Shown here: positions 11,391 through 21,174 of the stretch, piece by piece
How the letters are laid out: each line of letters starts with the position of its first letter
How positions within the stretch are numbered: the stretch's first letter is position 1
From: Clusia tigrina
Taxonomy: Eukaryota; Arthropoda; Insecta; Diptera; Clusiidae
Assembly: GCA_920105625.2 (NCBI GenBank)
Contig: OV050030.1
Location: 101,649,698-101,713,697 of the forward strand
Direction of reading: 5' to 3'
Length of the DNA: 64,000 nucleotides
Position numbers and translations under genes: made by a program
The notes under the pieces: generated by a model
Told to the model about the DNA's origin: nothing
The model's input: only the letters and a program-made list of their open reading frames with translations
Databases searched by the model: none

Positions 11391-11870
11391 TCCACTCATA
11401 AGGACAGAAGGAGTAACTTCAGTAGTCCCCGAGTTAATTCAATAGAAGGAATTAAGCAAGGAAGAAATCCCTTCAACACTGGGAATGGTCAGCAGCGACC
11501 AAATTTGAACTCCAGAAGTGAAGCGAGGATGAGCAACACCATACAGTGGTTGAGATGCTTCTCATGTGAACGAATGGGACATCGGACAGCAGAATGCAGG
11601 GAAAAACAATCCCAGCAAAGGGACCAGGGAAACTTCCAGCGGCCCAGTCGAGGCCAGTAGACTGGAAAGTCAAAAGAAAGGAAAAAAGAATTAGGCCAGA
11701 AATACGTGTGACCAGTAATGTGAGAACTACATTCCAGGAGAAGGAGGAGCAAGAGGCTCTCCAATACCACGTACCGAGTAATGTAAGGACTATTGTTCAA
11801 GATATGGAGCGGCAGGAGTCTCTCCGGGAAAAAAATTATGATTGCGTTTTGGCTTGAGTAACTGTGATGA
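11391..11870 (+). pseudogene. Gypsy gag, nucleocapsid part
   Basis: The RNA-binding end of gag. CFSCERMGHRTAEC at about 11547-11588 is a good CCHC zinc knuckle (C-x2-C-x4-H-x4-C) with basic and Gln/Arg-rich sequence after it, and a TAG follows the knuckle region. The zinc knuckle is a departure from the classical gypsy errantivirus gag, which lacks one, so the exact clade is open. The frame decays into repeats of EKEEQEALQYHVPS- and ERQESLRE-like text. Confidence 0.65.
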
Positions 11871-12160
11871 TTCTAGTACATAGGTTAAGTTTTAATAAAG
11901 TTATCAAGCCAATAGGAGTTTATAGTTAAGATAATCATGATAATTTTTAGGGAGTATAGGATCGTAAAGCATAACTGCGGTGCAAGGAGGAAAAAATGTG
12001 AAGAGTTAGGAAGTAGATACGCGTCCATTTTGGAAATAAAAGGACGTTGTTTCGTTGTGAGCAGGATAGGTGATACCTTCATCGAGATACCCTGCCAGGA
12101 AGCAGCTAGTGGAAAGCTAGTGCTTTTGGTAGAGGGCGAACACTACCCTCGTAAAATCTA
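11871..12160 (+). other. Gag-pol junction, no clear domain
   Basis: Short frames without recognisable motifs. The N-terminal half of the protease, with its D-S/T-G active site, would be expected here and is not visible. Confidence 0.35.
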
Positions 12161-12651
12161 GTGTTTTATGGAAAGGACTGGATGTTAACCTAAATGATGT
12201 AAGAACGCTTAACGGAACGTTTGGAGGTTGCATCGAAACATTGGGGCCGCTCAGAATAGGGCACAGTGAAGTTAAGGGCATGAGTTTTAGAGTTGAAGCA
12301 GTAGAATTGGATATGGAAGGTATCCCGGCGGATGGGATAATTGGGCGCGATAGCCTTTGGAGCCGCGCCATACTGGATGCGCTGGAGAAACAGTTATCGT
12401 TTTATGATAAGAATAAGAATAGGATCCTTACTCTTCAATTGAAGTCATGGCAGGAAGGAACTGTGAATACAGTTAATAATAGTAGTACGGAGGTAGTAAA
12501 CGCAAAGTCAACTAGAGTAGTTACTATACATATAAACACTAAACTTAGGAATGTTGTTTTGCACAAGCAGCAGCTAGCGGAGGGTGTATATGTGGGAGAA
12601 ACCGTACCACATGTGGACAAGGGTAGGGGAAAAGGACTACCTTCTAGCTAG
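12161..12651 (+). pseudogene. Gypsy retropepsin remnant and linker
   Basis: The frame at 12241-12651 carries IPADGIIGRDSLWSRAILD. The hydrophobic-hydrophobic-G-R-D pattern is the second conserved motif of retroviral-type aspartic proteases, followed by the usual strand and a linker toward RT. The catalytic Asp-Ser/Thr-Gly triad upstream is not seen in this frame. The protease would have cut the gag-pol polyprotein. Confidence 0.6.
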
Positions 12652-13580
12652 ATATTTTAGGCCAAAGTATACTAGTTACGATAATTTTAAGCAACCGTAT
12701 TATGGATCGGTTAATCAAATTAAGCAGGTAGATATAAGAAAAAGGATGGAAAGAGTACTAGAATCACTGAAGTTAGACCCAAGCGTAAATTCAGAAGAGA
12801 AGGCATCAATAGAAGCCATTTGTACGTCATTCCATGACATATTTTTGCTGGAAGGAGACCACCTGACATATACACCAGAGGTAGAGCATGAAATACCTAC
12901 TAGAGTGGATCAACCACCAATAAACCACAAACAGTACAGATTGCCACAAGCTCACAAAGATGAGGTAAACAGACAAGTTGAAGGGATGTTAAATGATAAC
13001 ATAATTTCACCGCGTATCTCCCCTTGGAACTCACCAATAATTTTGGTAGCAAAGAAGGGGGTGCTCAGGCTCATAAGTGGAGAATGGTCGTCGATTTTAG
13101 TAAATTGAATGACGCCACTATCAAAAGCAGGTAATCCTGATACCAAGGATAGAAGAAATCCTGGATCAATTGGGATATTACGAGAACACAATTTGAAATT
13201 GAGCACGGAGAAGTGTACATTTTTGCGTAGAGAGGTGGTTTATCTAGCACATCGTTGCTCAGAGGCAGGCTCACTGCCTGACCAGCATAAGGTGGAATGC
13301 GTAAAAAATTTGGCAATTCCGAGGAATAGAAAAGAAGTGCAAGCTTTCCTAGGACGTTTTCGGGACAAAATGTCTGAGGATGATTGTGAAATCATATATA
13401 AGCCTGGGAAAAAGAACCTAAATGCCGATGAACTTAGCAGAATGCCGCAAAAAGAGAAGATATCTGTATTTCATACCAGAGCAAGGATAAGGGCTAACAA
13501 CAGCAAGGAGAAACAGGGGCATAAAACACCAGAAGGGCTGGCGGATGAAAGTAATGATAAAGCCCCATAGACAGCTAGAA
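12652..13580 (+). pseudogene. Gypsy reverse transcriptase and RNase H remnant with internal deletions
   Basis: 12584-13108 reads into the RT fingers (HEIPTRVDQPPINHKQYRLP, then the conserved ISPWNSPIILVAKK). The following VVDFSKLND block breaks after a few residues. The palm, including the expected YVDD/YIDD box, is deleted, and the text resumes with LREHNLKLSTEKCTFL and the GHR-like thumb at 13180-13360. A second deletion removes most of RNase H, leaving only CEIIYKPGKKNLNADELSR at about 13385-13440. It cannot copy RNA. Confidence 0.78.
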
Positions 13581-13589
13581 GAGTAGAAC

Positions 13590-14530
13590 GGCTGAACAGT
13601 AAAGAGGATATGGGAGGATATAAAGGTACTGAAGGGTTTCCATGATTCACCTCTAGGTGGACACCAGTGGTCTTCGGAAACCTACGAGAGAATCAGACGG
13701 GTATACGCCTGGAAAGGTATGCTCAGAGATATTAAAATATATGTAAAGAGTTGCCCAAAATGTAAGCCCAACAAGAATTCGAGCCTAACAGAGGTGTCAA
13801 TGGTGTTAAGTGACACACCGAAACAACCATTTGATAAAGTTCACATGGATATTGTAGGTATTTTACCTGAGACAGTTTCGGGAAATAAATACACATTGTC
13901 GTTCCAAGATGATTTTTCAAAGTATATGGCATACGTAGCCATACCTGATGCAGGGGCGAGTACGGTAGCCAAAGCACTTTTTGACGAAATTATTGCGCGT
14001 TATAACATACCGAAAGTGTTGGGACAACAGTTCGAATTTCGTGTTAAAATTATTCTCTGAGACGTGTAAAATGCTAGGGATTAAGAAATTACACATTACT
14101 CCTTATCATCCGCAAGCGAACGGTTTGTTAGAACGAAGTCATAGACCTCTGGCAGAATACTTGTGCAGTTTCGTCAAAGAGTATGGGTCTATCTGGGATC
14201 AGTGGCTAACTACGACCATGCATGTACACAGCAATACTGTAAATGTATCAACGAAGGAAATGTGCGCCAGTATACAATGCTGATGACCCAAATAAACTGC
14301 GGAAATATCAGCTACAGCGAGCGAACGAGTTGGTTCGAGAAAGCCAAGATCGTGCTAAACGAGTAGCCAGAGAAACCTACAACAAGGTACTAAACCCAGT
14401 AGTCTTTCATGAGGGTGACCGACTACTAATGAAGAACCAAACTAGGGAAAATAAATTGTCTCCTGTGTGGTTAGGGCCGTACACAGTGGCAGAAATCCGC
14501 TGTCTAGTTACCTCCACAATAAGTTACTAA
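13590..14530 (+). pseudogene. Gypsy integrase remnant
   Basis: The enzyme that would insert the cDNA. A zinc-binding start (KVLKGFHDSPLGGHQ, then SCPKCKPNK) is followed by the core: KVHMDIVGILPETVSGNKYT with the first catalytic Asp, YNIPKVLG, then after a frameshift near 14030 the LHITPYHPQANGLLERSHRP block with the catalytic Glu. The second Asp lies in a damaged stretch. Another shift leads to a GPY/F-like C-terminus, LSPVWLGPYTVAEI, ending at 14528-14530. At least three frame changes are present. Confidence 0.8.
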
Positions 14531-15287
14531 AGTTAATCCATTTGCGAACTTACAATATGCTTTTGTACTGTACTACACTCGTAGACACTCATATTCCTCA
14601 TTTGATGAGCAACTGAAATCAGCATTTTATTAACACGCATAAAATAATGTCAGTTCTATTTTCAAAGTCAAGGCCAGCGTGAAATTGAACCATTTTGACA
14701 AAGGTCGTTAATAAGTTACATAATGTGAATATGCAAGAAAAAACCTGCATCTAAAATGCAGTAAGGGCAAGAATCAGAAGAGAGAGAATGGTTGAAAAAT
14801 ATTAAGAAAGGTAATGGTTAGTAATGCAAAATAAAAAATTATAAGCGATTTTGAGTAATTCTGTACGAGTCAGCATTATGTATTTAGGAATGAACGTCAT
14901 ACACAAGTACGTATAAACTTATATAAAATAATGTGGGCATACCCTTACATACGAGTATATACATAAACATACAGCTGAAAAAAGAATGTCAATTTGCGAT
15001 AAAAATTTTTTTAAAAAATTATTAAGAAAAAAATGTCAACAAAAAAAAAAATAAACTAGAGTAGATTTTGTGGGAATTGATTGGATTAGTAGCTTAGTAG
15101 ACTTTAGAATAAGCAAGACAAAGTAAAATGTAGGAGGAGAGATAGTGTGTGGCAAACTAATGGATTAGAAGGAAGTTCAAATGATACATTGAAATATAAG
15201 TAAGACTAGCTAAAATTTAAATTCTATGAAAGCGAAAAATCGCTAAGGAAATAAAAGAAATTAATAAATGGGTACAAATAGTACATA
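14531..15287. other. Unassigned AT-rich stretch between pol and the mariner
   Basis: In an errantivirus this would be the start of env, but I read no signal peptide, cysteine pattern or open frame longer than about 60 codons. It is AT-rich with several poly-A runs. Confidence 0.4.
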
Positions 15288-15394
15288 AAGGGTGTTTTTT
15301 TAGGCGTGTGGTTTTCAATCTGCCAATAATTTTTTCGGAGTTGGTCTCTTTGACAGCTGTCACTTGATTTATGCTCAGTTTGGTTTGCCATTTC

Positions 15395-15409
15395 ATAATG
15401 AATGGACTT
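15395..15409. repeat. Target-site duplication of the LOA-type LINE, left
   Basis: ATAATGAATGGACTT here equals 21160-21174. It covers the start codon of the mariner transposase. The exact length is uncertain by a few bases because the LINE tail is itself TAA-rich. Confidence 0.85.
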
Positions 15410-15936
15410 CCCCTACGCTGGGTAGTCACCTTGTTGCGGTGTAGGGGCTTACTGTGTGCTGGAACATGGCACATGAAAGACGGTGACATGGTCCAGTTAC
15501 GCAAACTAAGAACTACCTTCAACGCACAGGTTGAAAGTAGTTTTCTACGATTCCTGCTCAGTCGTTAAGGCTAGTTAGTAGTCGTACTGGCCAATATCGA
15601 ACGTCTCACTGAGACCGCCGGATCGCCTAGACACTAACAATTGGTCAGCCCTTCGGGGAAGTGCGGCAATTACTTTACAGACCAATGGCCCACTTTCAGT
15701 ACGGTCATGTCTCTGCTGGACTTGGGTCGCCGATTGCCGGGGGGGGAGAGAGAAAACTCCCTGGGGCAGGGTTCACCAGACATATTGGCCCATAAAAAAA
15801 AACACCCTAAATTCACGGTGGAACAGCTATGCCAGTGAGCTTGCTTGACGGGGTAGAGTCAAGCTTAATAGCGAACTCCGTACGAGGTCCGGCGAACCTA
15901 CGGTTTTAATTAGCCTTACCACGGGGGCGCCCGTGG
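15410..15936 (+). promoter_or_regulatory. 5' UTR (probable internal promoter) of the LOA-type LINE
   Basis: GC-richer than its surroundings, with no open frame before 15937. LINE families of this group carry an RNA polymerase II promoter downstream of the start site, so this is the likely place; no specific element was identified. Confidence 0.45.
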
Positions 15937-17446
15937 GTGACCAAAACGCAAAAGAAAACTAAAGAAAAATATATGGAAAACTTAAGCCTATATGAAAAAA
16001 AAAAAATGGACTGCACACCTTCAAATGTGCATATTGTGGCTACAATGAGCCAACAGCCATCATTGGCCGAGGGGGCATCTGGTCCCATCGACAATGAAAG
16101 CATGGAGCACGACCTGTTGGGGGGGGGCACCCGGTCCCTTAACCGACAGGCCGGAGGAGATGGACATCCCACTTAGCCAGGAATCGGCTGGGGTGTCTAT
16201 CTCCTCGGAACAGGAGAGAAATCTTCTTGAACCTGCTCCAGAGAAGATTCCAAAACTTAGGGTGAAGCTGTCCGGAGCTGGACGTAAACGTTTTAAGGCT
16301 TTGCTTGCCAGGGGCATATCGCTGGAAACAGCTCGGTCCTTGGCGGCAAATCCAGCGAACGTGTCTGCGCGATGGACCCCTAAAAGATCCCGTTCAGATG
16401 GCTCCACGCCGACATCGAACTCCAGGCCGACAAAGCGGTTTGCACAAGAGGGCAACAAAAACATTGATAAAATGTCAATAGTGCCCCCAGCGGACCCGCC
16501 GGTGTGTGGTGAGATGAAGGAGGCGGAGACCTTACTTGGGGGCGAACCTGGTCCCAGTAAGAGGGTGGCGAGTGTCTCTGAAAGACATGGCGTGCAGGGC
16601 GCCTCCTTGGGGGTCCCCTGCTCAAAGCCTACTCTAGCGGAGACAGTCTGCTCCAAAAAGATAGGGGTTATACCTAGCAATTTCCCGGAGGGCATATGGT
16701 CCACTGAAGAAATTGGGAAGGTACAACGGTGCATTCTCGACAAGATGTTCGAGACTCGTGGGGGCCCAGTGAAGCCACACTTTGCAGGCTGTAGTTTCAA
16801 GCCTGGATGGTTGACGATCAACTGTCTGGACGACGAAACCGTAGCCTGGGCTGAAGAATGGATACCAGCCATGAAGCCATGGGAGGGGGCTGAGTTGAAG
16901 GTGGTGGACGAGGCAAAAGTGCCAAAGGCCAAGATCTTCGTTGGCTACTTTCCCGGCTCGGTATCTTGGCAAAATGACCGAATTCTGGGGCAAGTGGAGT
17001 CGCAGAATTCGGGCATTAGTGTCAGCGAGTGGCGGGTGCTCCATCGCCTACAAAAAGGTGACCAGGTCGAGCTGGCAATTGCTCTGGACCCCATCTCGTC
17101 TGAAAGGGTTGACACACTGGGTAACAAAGTCTACTATGGCTTTGGCAGTGCCCAGCTCCGACCTAGACTGAAGGGGAACAGGGCAAAATCTGCTGTTGGT
17201 GTTGAAGAGCAACCAACAACATCTGTTGCAGCGCGGGCAAAGCAGAGTAGCCAGAAGCCGAAAACGGGGCCCATTTTCACAAAGCCAGTACCGAGAGCGG
17301 AGAGAGGCAACACACGTGTCCAACGTCCAGGACCATCTGCTCTCTCTGGTAGGCTCAGGAAATGGGAGAGAATAGACCCGGAGGCTGCGGAAACTTTGCG
17401 GAGCACAAAGGGTGGTAAGATCCGCAAGGATCGGTCTGGGAAATAA
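15937..17446 (+). pseudogene. LOA-type ORF1 (gag-like RNA-binding protein)
   Basis: The protein binds the element RNA in a ribonucleoprotein. The long frame, 16094-17446 (450 codons), has a basic, low-complexity N-half and then a DUF4780-like region: FPEGIWSTEEIGKVQRCILD, CSFKPGWLTINCLDDETVAW and IFVGYFPGSV, ending in a basic tail. An upstream frame from 15937 (MTKTQKK..., internal Met near 16008 and 16047) is the probable real N-terminus. It joins the long frame only across a run of nine G at 16119-16127, so a one-base change there separates them. No CCHC knuckles are seen. The stop TAA overlaps the ORF2 ATG. Confidence 0.8.
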
Positions 17447-17448
17447 TG
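17444..17448 (+). promoter_or_regulatory. TAATG stop-start overlap between ORF1 and ORF2
   Basis: The last base of the ORF1 stop is the first base of the ORF2 start. In the silkworm LINE SART1 a similar overlap lets ribosomes reinitiate on ORF2 (recalled knowledge); the same coupling is likely here. Confidence 0.7.
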
Positions 17449-20400
17449 TCCCAGGCCCCATCACGAACGCAAAACTCTTGGAAGCAGCTTCACTGTCTCC
17501 AAATAAATCTCCACAGGGCTATAGCAGCCTCTTACAGGCTCAGTGCCTTGGTGGAACACCAGAGTCTGGACTTCGTAGCCATTCAAGAACCATGGGCCAC
17601 AAATGGGCGCATAAATGGTCTGCAGACAAAAACATGTAAGTTGATCTATGATAATAATGTTGACCGACCGAGGGCAGCGATCATGATCAACAAAAATATT
17701 AAATTCCTCCCAATTTCAGAGCTTCTACAACGCGATCTGGTGGCAGTACAGGCAGAAGTGCCTAGTGCCAAAGGGAGGAGAACGGTAGTCCTGGCCTCCA
17801 TGTACTTACCTGGCGACACAGAGGACGCGGTATCGCGCGAGCTCCAGCAGCTTACGGAGTACTGTCGCACTCGCAGTCTACAGTGGGTGGTGTGCTGCGA
17901 CGCAAACGCGCACCACACGGTATGGGGAAGCACGGACACGAACGGGCGAGGTGAGTCACTTCTTGATTTTATTACAACAAACAATCTGGTGGTGGTAAAT
18001 AGGGGTGACGAGCCTACCTTTATGAATGCGATAAGGGGGGAGGTGTTAGATCTCACCCTAACTAGCGCATTCATATCAAATAACATTTCTAATTGGAGGG
18101 TGCTTAATGAGGTCTCCTTGTCGGACCATAGGTACATTTGCTTTGATCTGGGGGGGGAGATTGGAGGCACCTTCGAAATGAGAAATGTTAGGAAGACCAA
18201 CTGGTCGATATATAACTTTTACTTAGAGCAAAATATTGCGTGCCTTAGTGAAAAAATAAGTAACTCTCAGGAACTAGATCTTGAAGTTAACAAATTAAAT
18301 AATATAATAATCGAGGCTTTTGAAAGTAGCTGCAATTTAGTTGTGAAGAAACGTTCTAGGAACGTACCCTGGTGGAGCGGGGAGCTAAATGTTTTGCGCA
18401 AAAAAGCCCGTCAACTCTTTAATAGGGCCAAGTCTAATGGTGACTGGGCATCTTATAGAAGTGCCTTAACGGCCTATAATAATGAGTTGAGAAGATCTAA
18501 GAGAGACTCATGGAAAAAGTACTGTGAGGAGATTGAAACCCTCCCAGCAGCTACCCGACTCCAGAAGTCACTCAATAAAGATCACTCAAACGGACTTTCT
18601 ACACTCAAGAAGCCTGACGGAAATTTTACGGAGAGCCTGGAAGAGACGGGACAGCTTTTGTTGGACACTCACTTTCCAGGCTGTGCCACTAGCGGAGAGG
18701 ATAGTGAAATCATCGAGAATACTCGTTTCTTGATGCCTACACGGAGGGAACTCTCACTGGCTCGCAGAATCTTCACCGTCAATAAAACCAAATGGGCTAT
18801 CTCCACTTTTAGACCATTCAAATCGCCAGGTGTCGATAATATACAACCGTGCCTACTTCGGCAAGGTGTTGATGTATTAGCACCTGTGCTAACAAACATT
18901 TTCAGGATAAGCCTGGAGCTAGGCATAGTGCCTAAACCTTGGACGAAGGCTAGGGTGGCTTTCATACCGAAAGCAGGCAAAAAGGCGGACCACACGCCAA
19001 AAGCCTATCGGCCCATTAGCCTGACGTCATTCCTGCTAAAAGTTATGGAAAAAATTCTGGACCAATATATCAGGGAAACTTATCTTAAAGATTCTCCTCT
19101 TCATATTGAACAATACGCTTACCAATCAGGCAAATCGACTGAGACAGCCATACATAGCTTAACAAGCAAAATTGAAAAGGCGTTTGAGGGTAAAGAAATA
19201 GCTCTCTGTACATCGGTTGACATTACGGGGGCTTTTGACAATGCTACTTTCAGATCAATTGAGGAGGGGATGAACAGGAAAGGTATACAAAGACTGATCA
19301 TAACATGGGTTCTCAATATGCTGAAAAACAGAACGACAATCTTTGAAACAGGGACAGCAAAGCAAATTGTCAGGTCAACCAAAGGATGTCCCCAGGGGGG
19401 CGTCCTATCGCCACTCCTATGGTTATTGGTTATCGACGAGCTCTTACAAACTCTCAATGACCTCGGATACGAAGTTCAGGGCTTTGCGGATGATTTGGTA
19501 ATTATGGTCAGAGGCAAGTTTGACTCTACCATAACAGATCGCATGCAACTAGCTCTTGATATCACTCAAAACTGGTGTCAGGAGAAAGGACTATCGATAA
19601 ATCCGAATAAAACAAACGTGGTACCCTTCACCAAAAGAAGGAAACTGAATCTGGGGACCTTAAGTTTAGGGACCACAAACTTAACAATGTCCAATGAAAT
19701 GAAATATCTGGGAGTAATCCTGGACAAAACTCTAACTTGGAAAAACCACTTATCATACATAACTAGTAAAGCCTTAAGAGCAACCTATGCTTGCCAGAGG
19801 TTGTACGGTAAAACATGGGGACTACGGCCAAAAATGATGGCGTGGTCATATAAAACAATAATAGTACCAATGATTACTTATGCGTCGTTGGTATGGTGGC
19901 CAAAAGTCAACCAAACAGGAGCTCAGAGGACTCTTAACAAGATTCACCGTATAGCCTGTTTGAGTGTGACGGGAGCAATGAGAACGTGCCCCACACTAGC
20001 TTTGGGAGTGATCACTGGACTGACTCCTCTACACCTTGTAGTTAAAAGGATGGCGGCCAGCGCGGCCCTAAGGCTACCTAATCTAGTCCATCTTAAAGAA
20101 GGCAACCTTTCGGGGCACGCAAAGATTCTGGACACTGTCTGGAATTCTCCGTGCCTCATGGTCTTCGACAAAATGGACAGAAAATTAGACTTCTCAAAGC
20201 AATTCAAAGTGGTCATCAGTGACCGTTCAGCTTGGAGAAATAAGGAAATAACAATAAAACAGGACTCTCAGTTGTGGTATACAGATGGGTCCAAAATGGA
20301 AGATGGCAGTGCAGGAGCTGGAATTGTAGGGCCAAATTTCCAAAAAGCAATTGCAATGGGAAAAACAGCTTCCATTTTTCAGGCGGAGGTCCACGCTTTA

Positions 20401-20925
20401 GAGTTATGTGCTAGAGAATGTCTACGCAGGGGTACACGCAACACCAAAATATGCATACTCTCAGATAGCCAGGCAGCTCTAAAATCATTAATAAACTTCT
20501 CATTCCAATCAAAGCTGGTCTGGGAATGCTGTAAACTTCTCAATACCCTAGCAGCGAGAAACTCTGTTACGCTAATGTGGGTACCGGGACACGAGGGACA
20601 TGAGGGCAACGAAATGGCAGATTCTTTAGCAAAAAAGGGTGCAGACACTGCCTTTATAGGCCCAGAACCCTTCTGTGGGGTAAACAGTAGCTTCACAAAT
20701 AACTTGTTGTGCGAACAGGAAAAACGAAGTCTGCTAAACTACTGGAGAGCCCAAAAAGGCATGCGGCAGTCGAGACTACTCATTGATCCTGAACACATAA
20801 GGGTAGATGCTTCTTTAAACCTCAGCAGAAATGACATCAAACTATACACTGAACTTTTAACAGGACACTGTAAACTAAATTACCACCTAAAGAAAATAGG
20901 CGTGGTAGAAGACGATTCTTGTTGA
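17446..20925 (+). CDS. LOA-type ORF2: endonuclease, reverse transcriptase, RNase H
   Basis: A 1159-residue enzyme for target-primed reverse transcription. The endonuclease (about 1-235) shows QEPW near residue 46, CDANAHHTVWGS near 150 and LSDHRYICF near 224. The RT (about 480-760) shows RVAFIPKAGKKADHTPKAYR, GAFDNA, GCPQGGVLSPLLW and the catalytic FADD near 681. The RNase H (about 940-1070) shows LWYTDGSK, FQAEVHALE, LSDSQAALKSL and VPGHEGHEGNEMADSLAKKG, so its acidic residues are all present. The start is fixed by overlap with the ORF1 stop. A TGA at 20923-20925 cuts the C-terminal Cys/His motif right after its first Cys. The same frame continues (LCQEKQETAEHILCTC) to a TAG at 21090-21092. 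Confidence 0.92.
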   Translation: MSQAPSRTQNSWKQLHCLQINLHRAIAASYRLSALVEHQSLDFVAIQEPWATNGRINGLQTKTCKLIYDNNVDRPRAAIMINKNIKFLPISELLQRDLVAVQAEVPSAKGRRTVVLASMYLPGDTEDAVSRELQQLTEYCRTRSLQWVVCCDANAHHTVWGSTDTNGRGESLLDFITTNNLVVVNRGDEPTFMNAIRGEVLDLTLTSAFISNNISNWRVLNEVSLSDHRYICFDLGGEIGGTFEMRNVRKTNWSIYNFYLEQNIACLSEKISNSQELDLEVNKLNNIIIEAFESSCNLVVKKRSRNVPWWSGELNVLRKKARQLFNRAKSNGDWASYRSALTAYNNELRRSKRDSWKKYCEEIETLPAATRLQKSLNKDHSNGLSTLKKPDGNFTESLEETGQLLLDTHFPGCATSGEDSEIIENTRFLMPTRRELSLARRIFTVNKTKWAISTFRPFKSPGVDNIQPCLLRQGVDVLAPVLTNIFRISLELGIVPKPWTKARVAFIPKAGKKADHTPKAYRPISLTSFLLKVMEKILDQYIRETYLKDSPLHIEQYAYQSGKSTETAIHSLTSKIEKAFEGKEIALCTSVDITGAFDNATFRSIEEGMNRKGIQRLIITWVLNMLKNRTTIFETGTAKQIVRSTKGCPQGGVLSPLLWLLVIDELLQTLNDLGYEVQGFADDLVIMVRGKFDSTITDRMQLALDITQNWCQEKGLSINPNKTNVVPFTKRRKLNLGTLSLGTTNLTMSNEMKYLGVILDKTLTWKNHLSYITSKALRATYACQRLYGKTWGLRPKMMAWSYKTIIVPMITYASLVWWPKVNQTGAQRTLNKIHRIACLSVTGAMRTCPTLALGVITGLTPLHLVVKRMAASAALRLPNLVHLKEGNLSGHAKILDTVWNSPCLMVFDKMDRKLDFSKQFKVVISDRSAWRNKEITIKQDSQLWYTDGSKMEDGSAGAGIVGPNFQKAIAMGKTASIFQAEVHALELCARECLRRGTRNTKICILSDSQAALKSLINFSFQSKLVWECCKLLNTLAARNSVTLMWVPGHEGHEGNEMADSLAKKGADTAFIGPEPFCGVNSSFTNNLLCEQEKRSLLNYWRAQKGMRQSRLLIDPEHIRVDASLNLSRNDIKLYTELLTGHCKLNYHLKKIGVVEDDSC

Positions 20926-21092
20926 CTCTGTCAAGAGAAGCAGGAAACGGCAGAACACATTCTATGCACTTGCCCAGCGGTGGCAAGACGCAGACATAAG
21001 TACCTAGGCAGTGGGTTCATATCTCCAAATCACCTAGTTAAAATTAAGCCCACAGCAGTTACGAGATTTATAAACAGTCTAGGACTGTTTTA
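20926..21092 (+). pseudogene. C-terminal Cys/His tail of ORF2 beyond the TGA
   Basis: In frame with ORF2 and ending at TAG 21090-21092. It holds three of the four zinc ligands of the conserved tail (LCQEKQETAEHILCTC), matching the first fragment of the window at 435-480. Loss of this tail would be expected to damage RNA binding. Confidence 0.8.
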
Positions 21093-21159
21093 GTTGGGTA
21101 CGAGGCTGCACAATAGATCTTTTAGGTCGCGGTGTTCTTTTAGCCTGTCAATAATAATA
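21093..21159 (+). repeat. 3' UTR and TAA tail of the LOA-type LINE
   Basis: About 55 bases with the TTTTAGGTCGCGGTGT motif (21121-21136), then ATAATAATAATA. The short tail of TAA units is typical of I/LOA-group LINEs. Confidence 0.7.
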
Positions 21160-21174
21160 ATAATGAATGGACTT
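21160..21174. repeat. Target-site duplication of the LOA-type LINE, right
   Basis: Second copy of the 15-bp duplication (see 15395-15409); it restores the ATG of the mariner transposase. Confidence 0.85.

Larger units (their letters stand above)
15410..21159 (+). mobile_element. Nearly full-length LOA-type LINE
   Basis: A 5.75-kb element with a 5' UTR, two long frames that overlap by one base, a 3' UTR and a short (TAA)n tail, inserted at the mariner start codon with a 15-bp duplication. ORF1 has a DUF4780-like region. ORF2 has endonuclease, RT and RNase H, the layout of the LOA/I group. The (TAA)n tail instead of poly-A also fits. Only two coding lesions are visible, so this is the youngest large element in the 6-25 kb nest. 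Confidence 0.9.

Noticed and set aside
17048..17464. Minus-strand frames of 90-290 codons across 16-20 kb
   Set aside because: They are shadows of the well-supported LINE ORF1 and ORF2 on the plus strand.
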